Numbered from the stretch's first letter, positions 7,461 through 16,615 are shown. The stretch is 16,670 nucleotides of DNA from Elstera litoralis (GCF_000963705.1 NZ_LAJY01000045.1:1-16670); one strand, 5' to 3'. Numbers and translations: made by a program. The notes: generated from the sequence alone by a model not told the origin.

Positions 7461-8113
7461 TTCTGTTCGACGTCGATGGCACGCTGGTCGATAGCCAGCA
7501 CACGATTGTTGCCTGCATGGAAGCGGCCTTCGCCCGGCATGGCCTGCCGATCCCGGACGCGGCGGCGGTTCGCCATACGGTTGGGTTGGCGCTGGCCGAA
7601 GGGGTCGCGCGGCTACTGGCGCAAGACCCGGCGCTGGCCGAGGTCGATCCCTACGCCGTGGCCGAAACCTATAAGGAAGCCTATCTCGCCCGCCGCACCG
7701 CTACCCCGCCGCCGCCGAAAGACCCGCTCTACCCCGGCACGCAAGCGCTGCTGGATCGGCTGTTACGGCAGGAGCGGTTGATGGGCGTCGCGACGGGCAA
7801 GAGCAATCGCGGCGTTTCGGTGTTTCTCGAAACCCACGGCTTCCATAAGCATTTCGTGACCCATCAAACCGTCGATACCGCCCCCGGCAAGCCCGACCCG
7901 ACGATGATCCGGCAGGCGGCGGCGGAAGCGGGGACGGTGCCGGCGCGGGTGTTGATGATCGGCGATACGGTCTATGATATGCAAATGGCGCGGGCGGCGG
8001 GCGCGATGGCGCTCGGCGTCGACTGGGGCTATCACGCCCCGGAGGCGCTGATGGCAGAGGGCGCACGCGCCATTCTGAAATCCTGGGACGATCTCGACCC
8101 CTATCTGACGTAA
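7442..8113 (+). CDS. HAD-superfamily hydrolase, phosphoglycolate phosphatase-like
   Basis: A 223-residue HAD subfamily IA phosphatase. All four HAD motifs are present: DVDGT with nucleophile Asp10 and acid/base Asp12; Thr118 in ATGKS; Lys150 in PGKPDP; and the Mg-binding pair Asp175 and Asp179 in GDTVYDM. A helical cap domain lies between about residues 18 and 85. The family includes phosphoglycolate and pyrophosphate phosphatases; the substrate is not determined by these motifs. The gene starts 19 bases inside the end of rluC, so the two are translationally linked. The asmA-like gene follows 16 bases downstream. Confidence 0.93.
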   Translation: MAAIDLILFDVDGTLVDSQHTIVACMEAAFARHGLPIPDAAAVRHTVGLALAEGVARLLAQDPALAEVDPYAVAETYKEAYLARRTATPPPPKDPLYPGTQALLDRLLRQERLMGVATGKSNRGVSVFLETHGFHKHFVTHQTVDTAPGKPDPTMIRQAAAEAGTVPARVLMIGDTVYDMQMARAAGAMALGVDWGYHAPEALMAEGARAILKSWDDLDPYLT

Positions 8114-8129
8114 CCGGACGGAGAAGGCC

Positions 8130-10557
8130 ATGATGGACGAACGCCCCGTATTGAGTGGCCCCGCCCCGAAAGAGCCGAGCGCGCCGAAGCCGCCGCGTGC
8201 CCCGCGCTCCTGGCTGAAAACCGGCTTGTTGGTCGCGGGCGGCGGCGTTGCGCTCACCGTGATCGGCGTCGGCGGTCTGCTGTTCCTCGTCGATCCCAAC
8301 GATCACCGCGACCGGATTGCAGCGGAACTGCAAGCGGCGACGGGCCGGGCCGTGACGCTGGCCGGGCCGATCACCCTCCACGCGTTCGCTCTCCCCCGCT
8401 TTGGTCGTGGAAGGCGTCACGCTGGCCAATATGCCCGGCGGCTCGCGCCCGCAGATGGCAACGATTGGGCGGCTCGAAGTGCAAGTGGCGCTGGTGCCGC
8501 TTATTCTGAACGGGCGGCTTCAAGTCGAAAAACTGGCGCTCAGCAAGGCCGATATTCTGTTGGAGACCGACGCTAAGGGTAAAGGCAATTGGGTGTTTTC
8601 GCCCGAAGCCTCGCCCTCGACCCCGCAAGGGGGCGCGGCCCCAGCGGCGAGCCGCAGCGGCGGCGGGGACAGTCTGCCGATCCTGAAGGAAGTTTTGGTC
8701 AGCGATAGCCGCGTTGTTTACCGCAGCGGCAAAACCCAGCAGCGGCTCGATTTGAGCCGCCTCAGCTTCGCTCTGCCCGATGGCGGCAAGCCCGTGCCGG
8801 TGGCGATCAAGGCAGCGCTGAACGATGCGCCCTTCGATCTTGCCGGGGAAATCGGCGCGCTCGCCAGTCTGGTTGCCGCCGAAGGGGCCTATCCGGTCAA
8901 GCTGAAGGGGCAGGTCGCGGGGCTCGATCTGGAGGCGGCGGGCACGCTTGGGCTCGGCAAGCAGCAAGGTCAGGTCGATGGTACGCTGACGCTCGCGGGT
9001 GAAAGCCTAACCAGTTTGAAGAAAGCCGCCACCGGCTTCGGCATCGCCTCGGCGGACTGGCCGGACAAGCTGCCGAAATTCACTCTCACGGCCCAGGCGG
9101 CGTTTGCGGCGGATAAGCTCACCCTCACCCGCGCGGTTCTGACCACGGGCAAAACGGAGGCGACGGCGACGGGCACGGTCAATCTGACCGGCCCGAGCTT
9201 TGGGCTGACGGTCACGGCGCGCTCGCCGGATTTAAAGGCGCAACTGATGGCCCTGGGCCGTCTCGAAACCGCTTTCGTGCCGGACGCCGGGGCGTCGCTG
9301 ACGGCGAAGCTCGCGGGCACGGCCACGGCACCCCAGGTGTCCGATTTGGTGCTGGATTGGGGCACAACGCGCGTCACCGGGCGGGCGGGAGTCGATCTGG
9401 CGGCAAAACTGCCGCGCATCACGGCGGATCTCGCCAGCCCGGAAATCGACCTAACGCCCTTCCTCGGCAAACCCACAGCAGCCCCGGCTTCGGCAGCCTC
9501 GGGCAGCAGTGCGGCCCCGGCAGGCGCGGGTAAGGCCGATGATCGGGTGATCCCCGATACGCCCATTGATCTGGTCGCCCTCACGCAAGCCCCGGTGGAA
9601 GCCGATGTGAAGCTCGCGGTTGGACGGTTGAAGTCCGGGCGCGGTGAGGTGAAAGACGCCAGCATCGCTGTTGTTCTGCGTAACCGGCAACTCGCGATCA
9701 AACCGCTGCGTTTTTCGGCGGCGGACGGCAAACTGGCGCTGGAAGCGCTGATCGAACCCAACGGCAAGCTGTGGCTGACCGGCGAGGCGGCGGGGGTCGA
9801 TACGGCACAGCTTTCGGCCCTACTGGGCGACGAGCCGGTATTGAAGGCGAAGGCTGATCTCGGCTTCAAGATTTCCGCCGAGGGCAAAACCTTACGCGCG
9901 CTGGCGGCCAGTTTCGACGGGCCGGTGAGTTTCGCGACCGGGCCGGGGCAGTTGGTCGGCTCGGCGGCGGAAGCGCTCTCGAGCAAATACCTCACCTTCC
10001 TGTCGCTGAAACCCGCCGATGTCACGCAGCTTACCTGCACCGTGGTGCGGGCTCAGTTCGCGCGCGGACAAGGTAGCGTGCAGCAATTGGCGGTCGACAC
10101 GCCCGGCCTCACGGTACGCGGCGGCGGTGGCCTGTCGTTGGCGAGTGAGGCGCTAGATCTCAGCTTCGATCCGCAGCTTGCCCCCGGCAATCCAGCGCAA
10201 CTGGCGGCCGTGCCGTTCCATGTGCGCGGCAGTTTCGCGAAGCCCGCCGTGACCCCCGATGCCGCTGGAACGGCGCGCGCGGCGGTGGGCGTGGCGCAGG
10301 CCTTGGGCGTCGGCGGGCAGAAGACGCAAGGCGCGCTCGGGATCGTCGGGGCCTTACTCGGGCAGCAGAGCGCAACGCCCAGCGCGCCGAGCGGCCAACC
10401 CGGCACCCCCTGCGGCCAGCGCGTCGCCAGTGCCGCGCCGTCGGCAACTACCCCGGCCCAGCCGGGCCAGATCAATCCCGCGACCAAACCCGCCGCCAAT
10501 GATCCTGCCGGGGCGATCAAGGGCCTCTTCAAGGGGTTGCTCGGCGGCTCGAACTAA
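8130..10557 (+). CDS. AsmA family protein, interrupted by one frame shift near the N-terminus
   Basis: A large envelope protein of the AsmA family, related to proteins implicated in outer-membrane assembly and lipid transport. A proline-rich cytoplasmic N-terminus is followed by one membrane helix (about 31-54) and a long periplasmic part rich in beta strands, with the family hallmarks GRAVTLAGPITL, VTLANMPGGSRPQMATIGRL and LLETDAKGKGNW. The C-terminal 80 residues are Ala/Pro/Gly-rich and low in complexity. The frame shifts by one extra base between about 8376 and 8397; CCCCC at 8393-8397 and TT at 8385-8386 are the candidate sites. After repair the protein has 808 residues. GAGAAGG at 8121-8127 is the ribosome site; ATG 8133 is an alternative start. 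Confidence 0.88.
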
Positions 10558-10566
10558 CGAGACAGC

Positions 10567-11262
10567 ATGAAGCGTTTTTATAAGGAAGCCGCCGCCGCTC
10601 CCGTAGAAGGGGGCTTCGGCGTGACCCTGGACGGCAAACCCGTCCGCACCCCCGCAGGCGCGATTCTGACAGCGGCAACCCCAGCCCTGGCCGAAGCGCT
10701 GGCGGCGGAATGGGCCGAGCAAACCGGCGAGGTCCGCCCGCTGGCGATGCCGCTCAACCGGCTCGCCCTCACTCAGCAGGATCGGGTTGCGCCGCGTCGT
10801 GAGGCCGTGACCACTGAAGCGCTGGCCTATGTGGAAAGTGATCTGCTCTGCTACCGCAGCGGTGACGATGCCACCCTCGCGGCCCGGCAGATCGACGCCT
10901 GGAACCCGTTGCTCGATTGGTTCAGCGCATCCTATGGCGTGACGCTGGCGATCACGGACGGGTTGATGCCGATCCCGCAAGACACGGAGGCCTTAGCCCC
11001 GTTGCGGTCAAAGCTGGACGGGTTCTCCGACGCCGAACTGACCGCTTTCGCTCTCTTGGCCCCCGCCGCAGGCTCTTTCGTGCTGGCCTTGGCGCTGCTC
11101 GACGGTCGCTTGAGCGCCGAGGAAACCTATGCTCTCAGCCAACTCGACGAGAGCTATCAGATCGAAAAATGGGGCGAGGACGAGGAAGCCGCCGAGCGGC
11201 GGTTGGCCCTCGCGCTGGAGTTTCAGGATATCGGGCGGTTTTTGGCGCTCAACCGGAGCTAA
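10567..11262 (+). CDS. ATP12-family F1-ATPase assembly chaperone
   Basis: A 231-residue protein of the ATP12 family, which in mitochondria binds the F1 alpha subunit during assembly of ATP synthase and has alphaproteobacterial homologues. Diagnostic segments are the opening MKRFYKEAAA, LDGKPVRTPAG, the pattern LAAEWAEQTGEVRPLAMPLNR, ESDLLCYR, and the C-terminal LDESYQIEKWGEDEEA. The length is near normal for the bacterial proteins. It begins 9 bases after the asmA-like stop with only a weak ribosome site (GAGAC), so it probably relies on coupled translation. It is the last gene of the plus-strand cluster and overlaps the convergent GNAT gene by 14 bases. Confidence 0.93.
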   Translation: MKRFYKEAAAAPVEGGFGVTLDGKPVRTPAGAILTAATPALAEALAAEWAEQTGEVRPLAMPLNRLALTQQDRVAPRREAVTTEALAYVESDLLCYRSGDDATLAARQIDAWNPLLDWFSASYGVTLAITDGLMPIPQDTEALAPLRSKLDGFSDAELTAFALLAPAAGSFVLALALLDGRLSAEETYALSQLDESYQIEKWGEDEEAAERRLALALEFQDIGRFLALNRS

Positions 11263-11761
11263 CGGGCCGCTCCATACCCTCCCCGGGCGGTAACGCGCAT
11301 TCCATCACCCACTGCGGCCCGGCGGGGCCGTCGCGCGTATGGCTGATGACAAACCCGGCGCGGGCATAGAGCCGCAGGGCGGTATGATTGCGCTGATTGA
11401 CGGCGAGGATCAGCCGCTGGGCCGCCGGATAATTTTCCCGCACGAAGCCGGGAAGCAGGCCCATCGCCGTAAAGCCGACGCCCTGCCCCTGCCGCGCTGG
11501 ATCGATGCTGAGCGCCGTCAGCGCGACCGCCGCCGGATCGGGTTCCGGCAGATATTTGTCCCGGTGTTCGCCGACGCAGAGCAGGAATAAGCCGATGGGC
11601 GTTTCCCCATCAAGGATTGTCACCGGCTTCCGGTTCGGATCGCCCGTGATCCGCGCGAGAACCTGCACGGGCGTGCTGGTGAAAACCTGCTGATCCTCCG
11701 GCAGGGTGAGGGTCAGCAGGGTCGGCAAATGCGCGGGCTGATAGGCGCGTAGCTCAATCAC
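11249..11761 (-). CDS. GNAT-family N-acetyltransferase
   Basis: A 170-residue GNAT acetyltransferase using acetyl-CoA; the acceptor is unknown. The acetyl-CoA pyrophosphate-binding motif A reads LSIDPARQGQGVG (Q/R-x-x-G-x-G/A type). The typical later part is VNQRNHTALRLYARAGFV, where the N-x-x-A-x-x-x-Y-x-x-x-G-F pattern is characteristic. The start is GTG, overlapping the last 8 bases of the upstream M14 gene, so the two are probably co-translated from one mRNA. The ribosome site is weak. The 3' end runs 14 bases into the end of the opposing ATP12 gene. Confidence 0.9.
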   Translation of the reverse strand: MIELRAYQPAHLPTLLTLTLPEDQQVFTSTPVQVLARITGDPNRKPVTILDGETPIGLFLLCVGEHRDKYLPEPDPAAVALTALSIDPARQGQGVGFTAMGLLPGFVRENYPAAQRLILAVNQRNHTALRLYARAGFVISHTRDGPAGPQWVMECALPPGEGMERPVSSG

Positions 11762-12895
11762 TCAAAAGAGAGCCCTGCTGGCGATGGGCGAGCGGCTGGG
11801 TGCCGACCACTTTCGCAACTTGGAAACCGGGGCGGACATTGTGGGTATCGCGCATGACCAGAATGAACCCATCGGTGGTAGCCTTAATCGGCGTGCGTGC
11901 GTGGGTGAGCGGATTGACGATCTCGGCCACCACATCGCCCTTTTTTACCCGGTCGCCGAGGGCAACCTTATAGACCATCACGCCTGCAACCGGCGTCACC
12001 AGCAGGTCGGAGGCGGTCAGATCGGTCGCGTCATTCACCAGCGCGGGGAGCGGGCCGGGGTCGCCCGCAATCACGCCGCGCCGTTGCAGGAAACGATAGA
12101 GGGCGGCGGCATCCTGGCCCGCGAGCTCGTCGGTCACGTCGCTTTCGCCGCGCAATTCAACCGTGGTGGCGAGACAGGCGGGCGGAATCGGTTTATCGGG
12201 AAAGGTGCGCGCCAGATACCACCAAGGGCCGCCCATCGCTTCATCCAGCGACGAGCCGCCCGAATCTTCCGCCAGCAAGGTGGCGTGCGACCCGAGATCT
12301 GCAGCAAGGTCTTTCGCGTCCGGCCATAGCGGCGTGCCGAGATAGAGATGCATCAGGGCGCGGGTGTCGCAGTGCAGATCAAGGGCAATATCGGCGTCGA
12401 TGGCGCGGCTGAGGATGGCGACGCGCAAATGATCCATTTCGGTGATCGGCTCGATCTCGGCCAGGATCTCCCGCATGGTCTGACGGATGAGCGCCACATT
12501 GTCAGCCGCATCGTCGGTAAGCTGATTGCCGATGCGTTTGGCCACTTCTGGCCCGAGCACGGGATAGCCGCGATTGAAATTGCCGACGCGGCCCAGCTCG
12601 AACCGGCCCACGTGGGTATTATTCACCCATTGCGCTAAACCAATCGGGTTGGTGAAGGGCACCAGAATGATTTCGCCCAAAATCTCGCCGCGCGCCGCCG
12701 CCGCATCGAGCAAACGTCCGAGGTGATCGCAGAGCAGGAGCCCCGGCAGTTCATCGGCGTGTAACCCTGCGTGAATATAGCTTTCGGCCCGGTGCCCGGC
12801 GTGCCGTAGCGCAGCGCCGTCCAACTGCGGGTGGTGCCCAGGGCGGGATCGGGGAAGGACACACTATCGCGCGTGATCGGATTAGGGGTCGGCAT
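11754..12895 (-). CDS. Succinylglutamate desuccinylase/aspartoacylase-family zinc hydrolase (M14-like), one frame shift
   Basis: A zinc-dependent amide hydrolase of the AstE/AspA family (M14-like fold). In the reconstructed protein the zinc ligands are His46 and Glu49 in HADE and His175 in LDLHCD. The candidate catalytic Glu lies in TTVELRGESD. The last 80 residues form a barrel-sandwich domain resembling biotinyl/lipoyl domains (TPVAGVMVYKVALGDRVKKG), common in this family. The substrate is unknown. One base appears to be missing near 12780: the N-terminal 39 residues (from MPTPNPITRD) are in one frame and YIHAGLHADE onward in another. Adding one base gives 380 residues. Start ATG 12895 is chosen over 12955; AAGGA lies 13-15 bases upstream, rather far. 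It leads a two-gene unit with the GNAT gene. Confidence 0.85.
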
Positions 12896-12956
12896 TTTCA
12901 GCGGTACATCCTTATGGCGTCCGCGCTCGGCACGGAGGAGGCGGCAGGATAGCAAC

Positions 12957-12996
12957 GGAAAAGGGGCGCTCCAAGCCTCAGCCCGCAGCGCCCCTT
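12957..12996 (-). terminator. Rho-independent terminator after the phytase-like gene
   Basis: A perfect 10-bp inverted repeat, AAGGGGCGCT at 12961-12970 and AGCGCCCCTT at 12987-12996, encloses a 16-base loop. Read on the minus strand the stem is followed by TTTTCC. It starts 37 bases after the stop of the phytase-like gene and lies before the M14 gene, separating the two transcripts. Confidence 0.8.
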
Positions 12997-13033
12997 CAAT
13001 CCAAAGATTATGCTGAAATTCAGCGCTAATCCC

Positions 13034-14356
13034 TTAGTTCATTTTGATGCCCGTGCCCTCGACCAGCAGAATCTTCGTCGTGCCGCCATCGATGCCGAAA
13101 TCATCATCGTTAATCAGCATCAGGCGACCGTCGCCCGCAAGCGCCATTCCTTCAACCTTCACCGGCACTTCTGGATAGGCAGCGCTATCGAAGCGGATGG
13201 TCTTCTTCAGGGCTTTGGCAGCGGGATTATCCGCCGGGGTGGCTTCCAGCGACGGCGTGGTTGCGACATCGTCCCAGGCTGAGCCGAGGATATTGGTGTC
13301 GGCGGTCAGCGCCACTTCGTAGAGGCGCGTGGTCTTTTCCGTCCGCTCCAGCACGACGACCCGATCACCCGACAGCGCCATCATTTCGGAAATGCGGACG
13401 GTGCTGTTGTTCGGGCTCTTTTCGCCGGGATAGGTTGCGACCGGGTCCATCGGATAGGCCCATTCGCCGACGAGCTTGCCGCTGGCGCGATCGAGCTTAT
13501 AGAGGCGGGAATTCACCGCGCCCTGGTAGGTTTTCGCGTCCGGGTTCGCCAGCGGGTTTTGCATGATGAAGTAGATCGAGGCTTCGTCCGGCGACAGGCT
13601 GATCGATTCGATACCCCGGTTCAGGCTGCGCTTGGTCAGAATCGCGGGCAGGCTGCCGATGGTTTCATAATCGGCGGCGGCGAAATCTTTTTCGGTGCCG
13701 GTCGGCACCAGGCGGCGTTGAATGCGCGCTTCGGCATCGAGCTGCATCAGGCTCGGGCCGTTTTCATCGCCGATCCACATGGTGCCGTCTTTCAGCACAA
13801 TGATGGCTTCCATATCGATGCCATTGGCGTCTTGGCTCAGCTTCGCGCCGGTGCCATCGAGCGGGATTTCGGTGGAGGCGACCGTCAGCGGGTTAAGCAG
13901 GCCCGAGGTGGGTTTGCCGCTTTTGGTTTTCACCGGCGTTACGCCGACGAGCTTGAAGGTGCTGGTCGCGGGGTCGAGTTCGACCTGATAGATCGACGGG
14001 CTATAGGCCGGGCGCGGGTAGACGCGGCCATTCTTCGGCGCTTCCTTGCACAGCTCTTCCTTATTCGCGCCATAGCCTTCGAGATCGCCGCAAGCGATGT
14101 TCGGGCCACGATCGGAGACGGTGTAGAAGCGCAAGGCGGCATCCCCCGTGCGGCGGAAAGCCCCCGAGCCGATGCCGATGGTCAGCGGCATTTCTTTGGT
14201 CGAGGTCTTCAGGGTGTAAGGGGCATCCTTCAGCCCGGCGTCGGTCGAGGTGAAAACGCTGATCGTCACCTTCGGCGCGGTCTGCGGGGCCTGGGCGGCG
14301 GCAACGGCGGCGAGCGACAGGCCGCCCAGCAAGGTCAAGAGCGAAAGAGCACGCAT
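13034..14356 (-). CDS. Exported phytase-like esterase-domain protein
   Basis: A 440-residue exported protein with a signal peptide (MRALSLLTLLGGLSLAAVAA, cleavage region AAQA) and the 'esterase-like activity of phytase' beta-propeller domain (PF13449 type). Family segments include the early pattern YTVSDRGPN, MWIGDENGP, RGIESISLSPDEASIYF, EMMALSGDRVVVLERTEK and the closing LINDDDFGIDGG. Members are annotated as phytases, but their real substrate in bacteria is usually unknown, so phosphate release from phytate is not assured. The longer frame to 14380 would need a GTG; ATG 14356 has GGGAG 7 bases upstream and begins the signal peptide exactly. It has its own terminator and is divergent from the FemAB-like gene. 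Confidence 0.9.
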   Translation of the reverse strand: MRALSLLTLLGGLSLAAVAAAQAPQTAPKVTISVFTSTDAGLKDAPYTLKTSTKEMPLTIGIGSGAFRRTGDAALRFYTVSDRGPNIACGDLEGYGANKEELCKEAPKNGRVYPRPAYSPSIYQVELDPATSTFKLVGVTPVKTKSGKPTSGLLNPLTVASTEIPLDGTGAKLSQDANGIDMEAIIVLKDGTMWIGDENGPSLMQLDAEARIQRRLVPTGTEKDFAAADYETIGSLPAILTKRSLNRGIESISLSPDEASIYFIMQNPLANPDAKTYQGAVNSRLYKLDRASGKLVGEWAYPMDPVATYPGEKSPNNSTVRISEMMALSGDRVVVLERTEKTTRLYEVALTADTNILGSAWDDVATTPSLEATPADNPAAKALKKTIRFDSAAYPEVPVKVEGMALAGDGRLMLINDDDFGIDGGTTKILLVEGTGIKMN

Positions 14357-14358
14357 CG

Positions 14359-14411
14359 ATAATCTCCCAAAAGAACACACGAGGATGGTGCCGGTTCTAG
14401 CGCGAGATTAT
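14359..14411. promoter_or_regulatory. 8-bp inverted repeat in the divergent intergenic region
   Basis: ATAATCTC at 14359-14366 and GAGATTAT at 14404-14411 are perfect inverse complements, 37 bases apart. One arm overlaps the ribosome site of the phytase-like gene on the minus strand (GGGAGATTAT). It could be an operator or an mRNA stem that covers the ribosome site. It could also be chance. Confidence 0.3.
14364..14368 (-). promoter_or_regulatory. Ribosome binding site fixing the start of the phytase-like gene
   Basis: On the minus strand GGGAG lies 7 bases before ATG 14356. It supports the start at the signal peptide instead of the in-frame GTG at 14380. Confidence 0.6.
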
Positions 14412-14470
14412 GACAGTCTGAGGGGCCTTTCCCCCTTGCCGCGCGCGCCCCGAACCCCCACGCTTAAGGT

Positions 14471-15662
14471 ATGTTGTTTTCGATGCCGCCCGAAAAGCCT
14501 GCCGTTCCTTCCGTCGCTCGCGTGCGCACTGTGGACGCGATTGCCGATATTCCCGCTGCCGCTTGGGATTCCTGTGCGGGCGCGGCTAATCCTTTTGTCA
14601 GCCACGCGTTTTTTGGCGGCGCTGGAGGAGAGCGGCTCGGTCAGCCTGCGCACGGGTTGGGTGCCCCGGCATTTAGTCGCCGAAAGTTCGGACGGGCGGA
14701 TCGTCGGGCTCGTGCCGCTCTATCTGAAAGGCCATTCCTGGGGCGAATATGTCTTCGACCAGGGGTGGGCCGACGCGTTTCAGCGCGCGGGCGGCAGCTA
14801 TTACCCCAAGCTGCAAGGCGGGGTGCCGTTTACGCCGGTGCCGGGGCCGCGCCTGCTGGTAGCCCCCGACGCGCCGATGGAGACGCGGCAGAAGCTGGCG
14901 GAAGCCTTAGCGGAGATCGGCACGCGCCTGGGGCTGTCGTCGGTCCATGTCACCTTCGCCGAGGATGCCGATATGGACGCGCTGACGGCGGCGGGGTTCC
15001 TGGAGCGCCACGGCTATCAGTTTCACTGGCAGAACCGGGGCTACGGAAATTTCGATGATTTCTTGGGCGAGCTTGCCAGCCGCAAACGCAAAGCCATCCG
15101 CAAGGAGCGCGAGAGTGTGGCGGCGAGCGGGCTTGCGATCCACACGCGCGTGGGCGGGGACATTCAGGCGCGGCATTGGGACGCTTTTTATGATTTCTAC
15201 CTGGCAACGGTCGATAAACGCTGGGGGTCGGCTTATCTGACGCGGCCGTTCTTCGATCGGATTGCCGAGACGCTGGCGGAACGGGTGGTCTTGATCGTCG
15301 CCGAAGATGGGCGCGGCACGCCGGTTGCGGGCGCGCTCAATCTGCGCGGGGCCGATACACTCTATGGGCGCAATTGGGGCGCAATTGTCGATGTGCCCTT
15401 TTTGCACTTCGAACTCTGCTACTATCGCGCGCTGGATTACGCCATCGCCGAGGGGCTGCCCAAGGTGGAAGCAGGGGCTCAGGGCGAGCATAAATTGCAG
15501 CGCGGGTATCTGCCGACGCGGACCCGCTCGGCCCATTGGATCGCCAACCCCAGCTTTCGGCGGGCCGTGGCAAATTTTCTGGAGCAGGAGCGCCCGGCGA
15601 TTGCCGAACAGATGGTGGCGCTGCTGCCCTTGTCGCCGTTCAAGCGTTCGGGTGAGGCCTAA
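14471..15662 (+). CDS. FemAB-like / DUF482 GNAT-fold protein, interrupted by one frame shift
   Basis: A protein of the FemAB-like DUF482 family (COG3146 type, often annotated 'GNAT family N-acetyltransferase' or 'peptidogalycan biosynthesis protein'); its reaction is not established. Recognisable segments are the conserved GHSWGEYVFDQGWADAF, SRKRKAIRKERE, LYGRNWGA, LHFELCYY and the C-terminal GAQGEHKLQRGYLPT. The frame breaks in TTTTTT at 14609-14614. Removing one T joins NPFVSHAF to LAALEESGSVSLRTGW and gives 396 residues, normal for the family. The start is uncertain: AAGG at 14466-14469 is too close to ATG 14471 and 13 bases from ATG 14483, which would give 392 residues. It is divergent from the phytase-like gene. 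Confidence 0.87.
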
Positions 15663-15750
15663 GCGTGTGCATTGCGGGGGCTGGATTCATCCATCGGCTA
15701 GTGCCATAGTCGCGCCCGACGGTCGATTAGGAACAGCGTAAGGGAATAGC

Positions 15751-16107
15751 ATGTCGCTCGGTACTCGGCTTTATACGTGGCGGAATGGTGAATTGGTCGG
15801 CGAAGACGAATTCGGCAACCGCTATTACCGCGAAAAGAAAGTGGCCTCCGTGCGCGATGCGAAGCGCTGGGTGCTCTACAAGGGCGAGCCCGAAGCCTCG
15901 AAAGTGCCGCCGCAGTGGCACCGTTGGTTGCATAAGACGACCGATGACGTGCCGTCGAAGAGCGCCGCCGTGCGCCCGTGGCAAAAGCCGCATCTGCCGA
16001 ACCTCACCGGCACGGAGCTTGCCTATCGTCCGCCCGGTCACGCGCTGGCGGGCAATCGCCGCGATAAGGCCACCGGCGATTATGAAGCCTGGACGCCCGA
16101 AGACTAA
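15751..16107 (+). CDS. NDUFA12-type accessory subunit of NADH:ubiquinone oxidoreductase
   Basis: A 118-residue homologue of the mitochondrial complex I accessory subunit NDUFA12 (B17.2). Its occurrence outside mitochondria is largely alphaproteobacterial. Family features are LVGEDEFGNRYYREKK near the N-terminus, the pattern RRWVLYKGEPEAS (here KRWVLYKG), VPPQWHRWLHKTTDDVPS, and the C-terminal stretch HLPNLTGTELAYRPPGH. AAGGG at 15740-15744 lies 6 bases before the ATG. It stands 88 bases from the FemAB-like gene, so it may have its own promoter, though none was recognised. mlaD follows after 31 bases. Confidence 0.95.
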   Translation: MSLGTRLYTWRNGELVGEDEFGNRYYREKKVASVRDAKRWVLYKGEPEASKVPPQWHRWLHKTTDDVPSKSAAVRPWQKPHLPNLTGTELAYRPPGHALAGNRRDKATGDYEAWTPED

Positions 16108-16138
16108 GATTTCGCTTCGATAAAGGGGTAGCGCGCGC

Positions 16139-16615
16139 ATGCAGCGGAATGTTGTGGAAACTCTGGTTGGGGCCTTCGTCCTAATCGTTGCGCTGGCTTT
16201 TGGCTGGTACGCCTATACCACGACGTCGATCCGGGGCACGCGCGGGGCCTATGAGCTGTCGGCGCGCTTCGATCGGGCCGATGGGCTCGCCATCGGTACC
16301 GATGTTCGGGTGAGCGGCATCAAGGTCGGCTCGGTCACGGCGATTGCGCTCGATCCAGCCACTTTCTTCGCGCAGGTGCGTTTCGCCTTACGGTCCGACG
16401 TGAAACTGCCCGAAGATACGGTGGCGGAAATCGCTGCCGAAGGGCTGCTGGGCGGGCGCTATCTGAATATCAGCCCCGGCAACGCCGACCGCGTGCTAGC
16501 GGCGGGCGAGGCGGTGAAATTCACCAAATCCTCGGCCGATTTCATGCAGATGATCGGGAAGTTCCTGTTTTCATCGACCGAAGACAAATCGAAAGCAGGC
16601 GCGCCCCAACCGTGA
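16139..16615 (+). CDS. mlaD: MlaD, MCE-domain phospholipid-transport protein
   Basis: A 158-residue inner-membrane-anchored protein with one N-terminal helix (about residues 8-26) and a single MCE domain (about 38-116). The MCE signature is LSARFDRADGLAIGTDVRVSG, continuing IKVGSVTAI, with AEGLLGGRYLNISPG later. MlaD forms the periplasmic hexamer of the Mla retrograde phospholipid transport system. The ABC permease and ATPase partners (MlaE, MlaF) are not in the window. The location next to NDUFA12, rather than in an mlaFEDCB operon, matches alphaproteobacterial gene order as I know it. AAGGGG lies upstream. Its stop overlaps the next start (TGATG). Confidence 0.93.
   Translation: MQRNVVETLVGAFVLIVALAFGWYAYTTTSIRGTRGAYELSARFDRADGLAIGTDVRVSGIKVGSVTAIALDPATFFAQVRFALRSDVKLPEDTVAEIAAEGLLGGRYLNISPGNADRVLAAGEAVKFTKSSADFMQMIGKFLFSSTEDKSKAGAPQP

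Noticed and set aside
13012..13024. GCTGAAATTCAGC palindrome near the end of the phytase-like gene
   Set aside because: Too short a loop for a stable hairpin, and a better terminator lies just beyond it.
15682..15693. Small inverted repeat TGGAT/ATCCA before the NDUFA12 gene
   Set aside because: Five base pairs with a 2-base gap, no T-run and no promoter match; likely chance.
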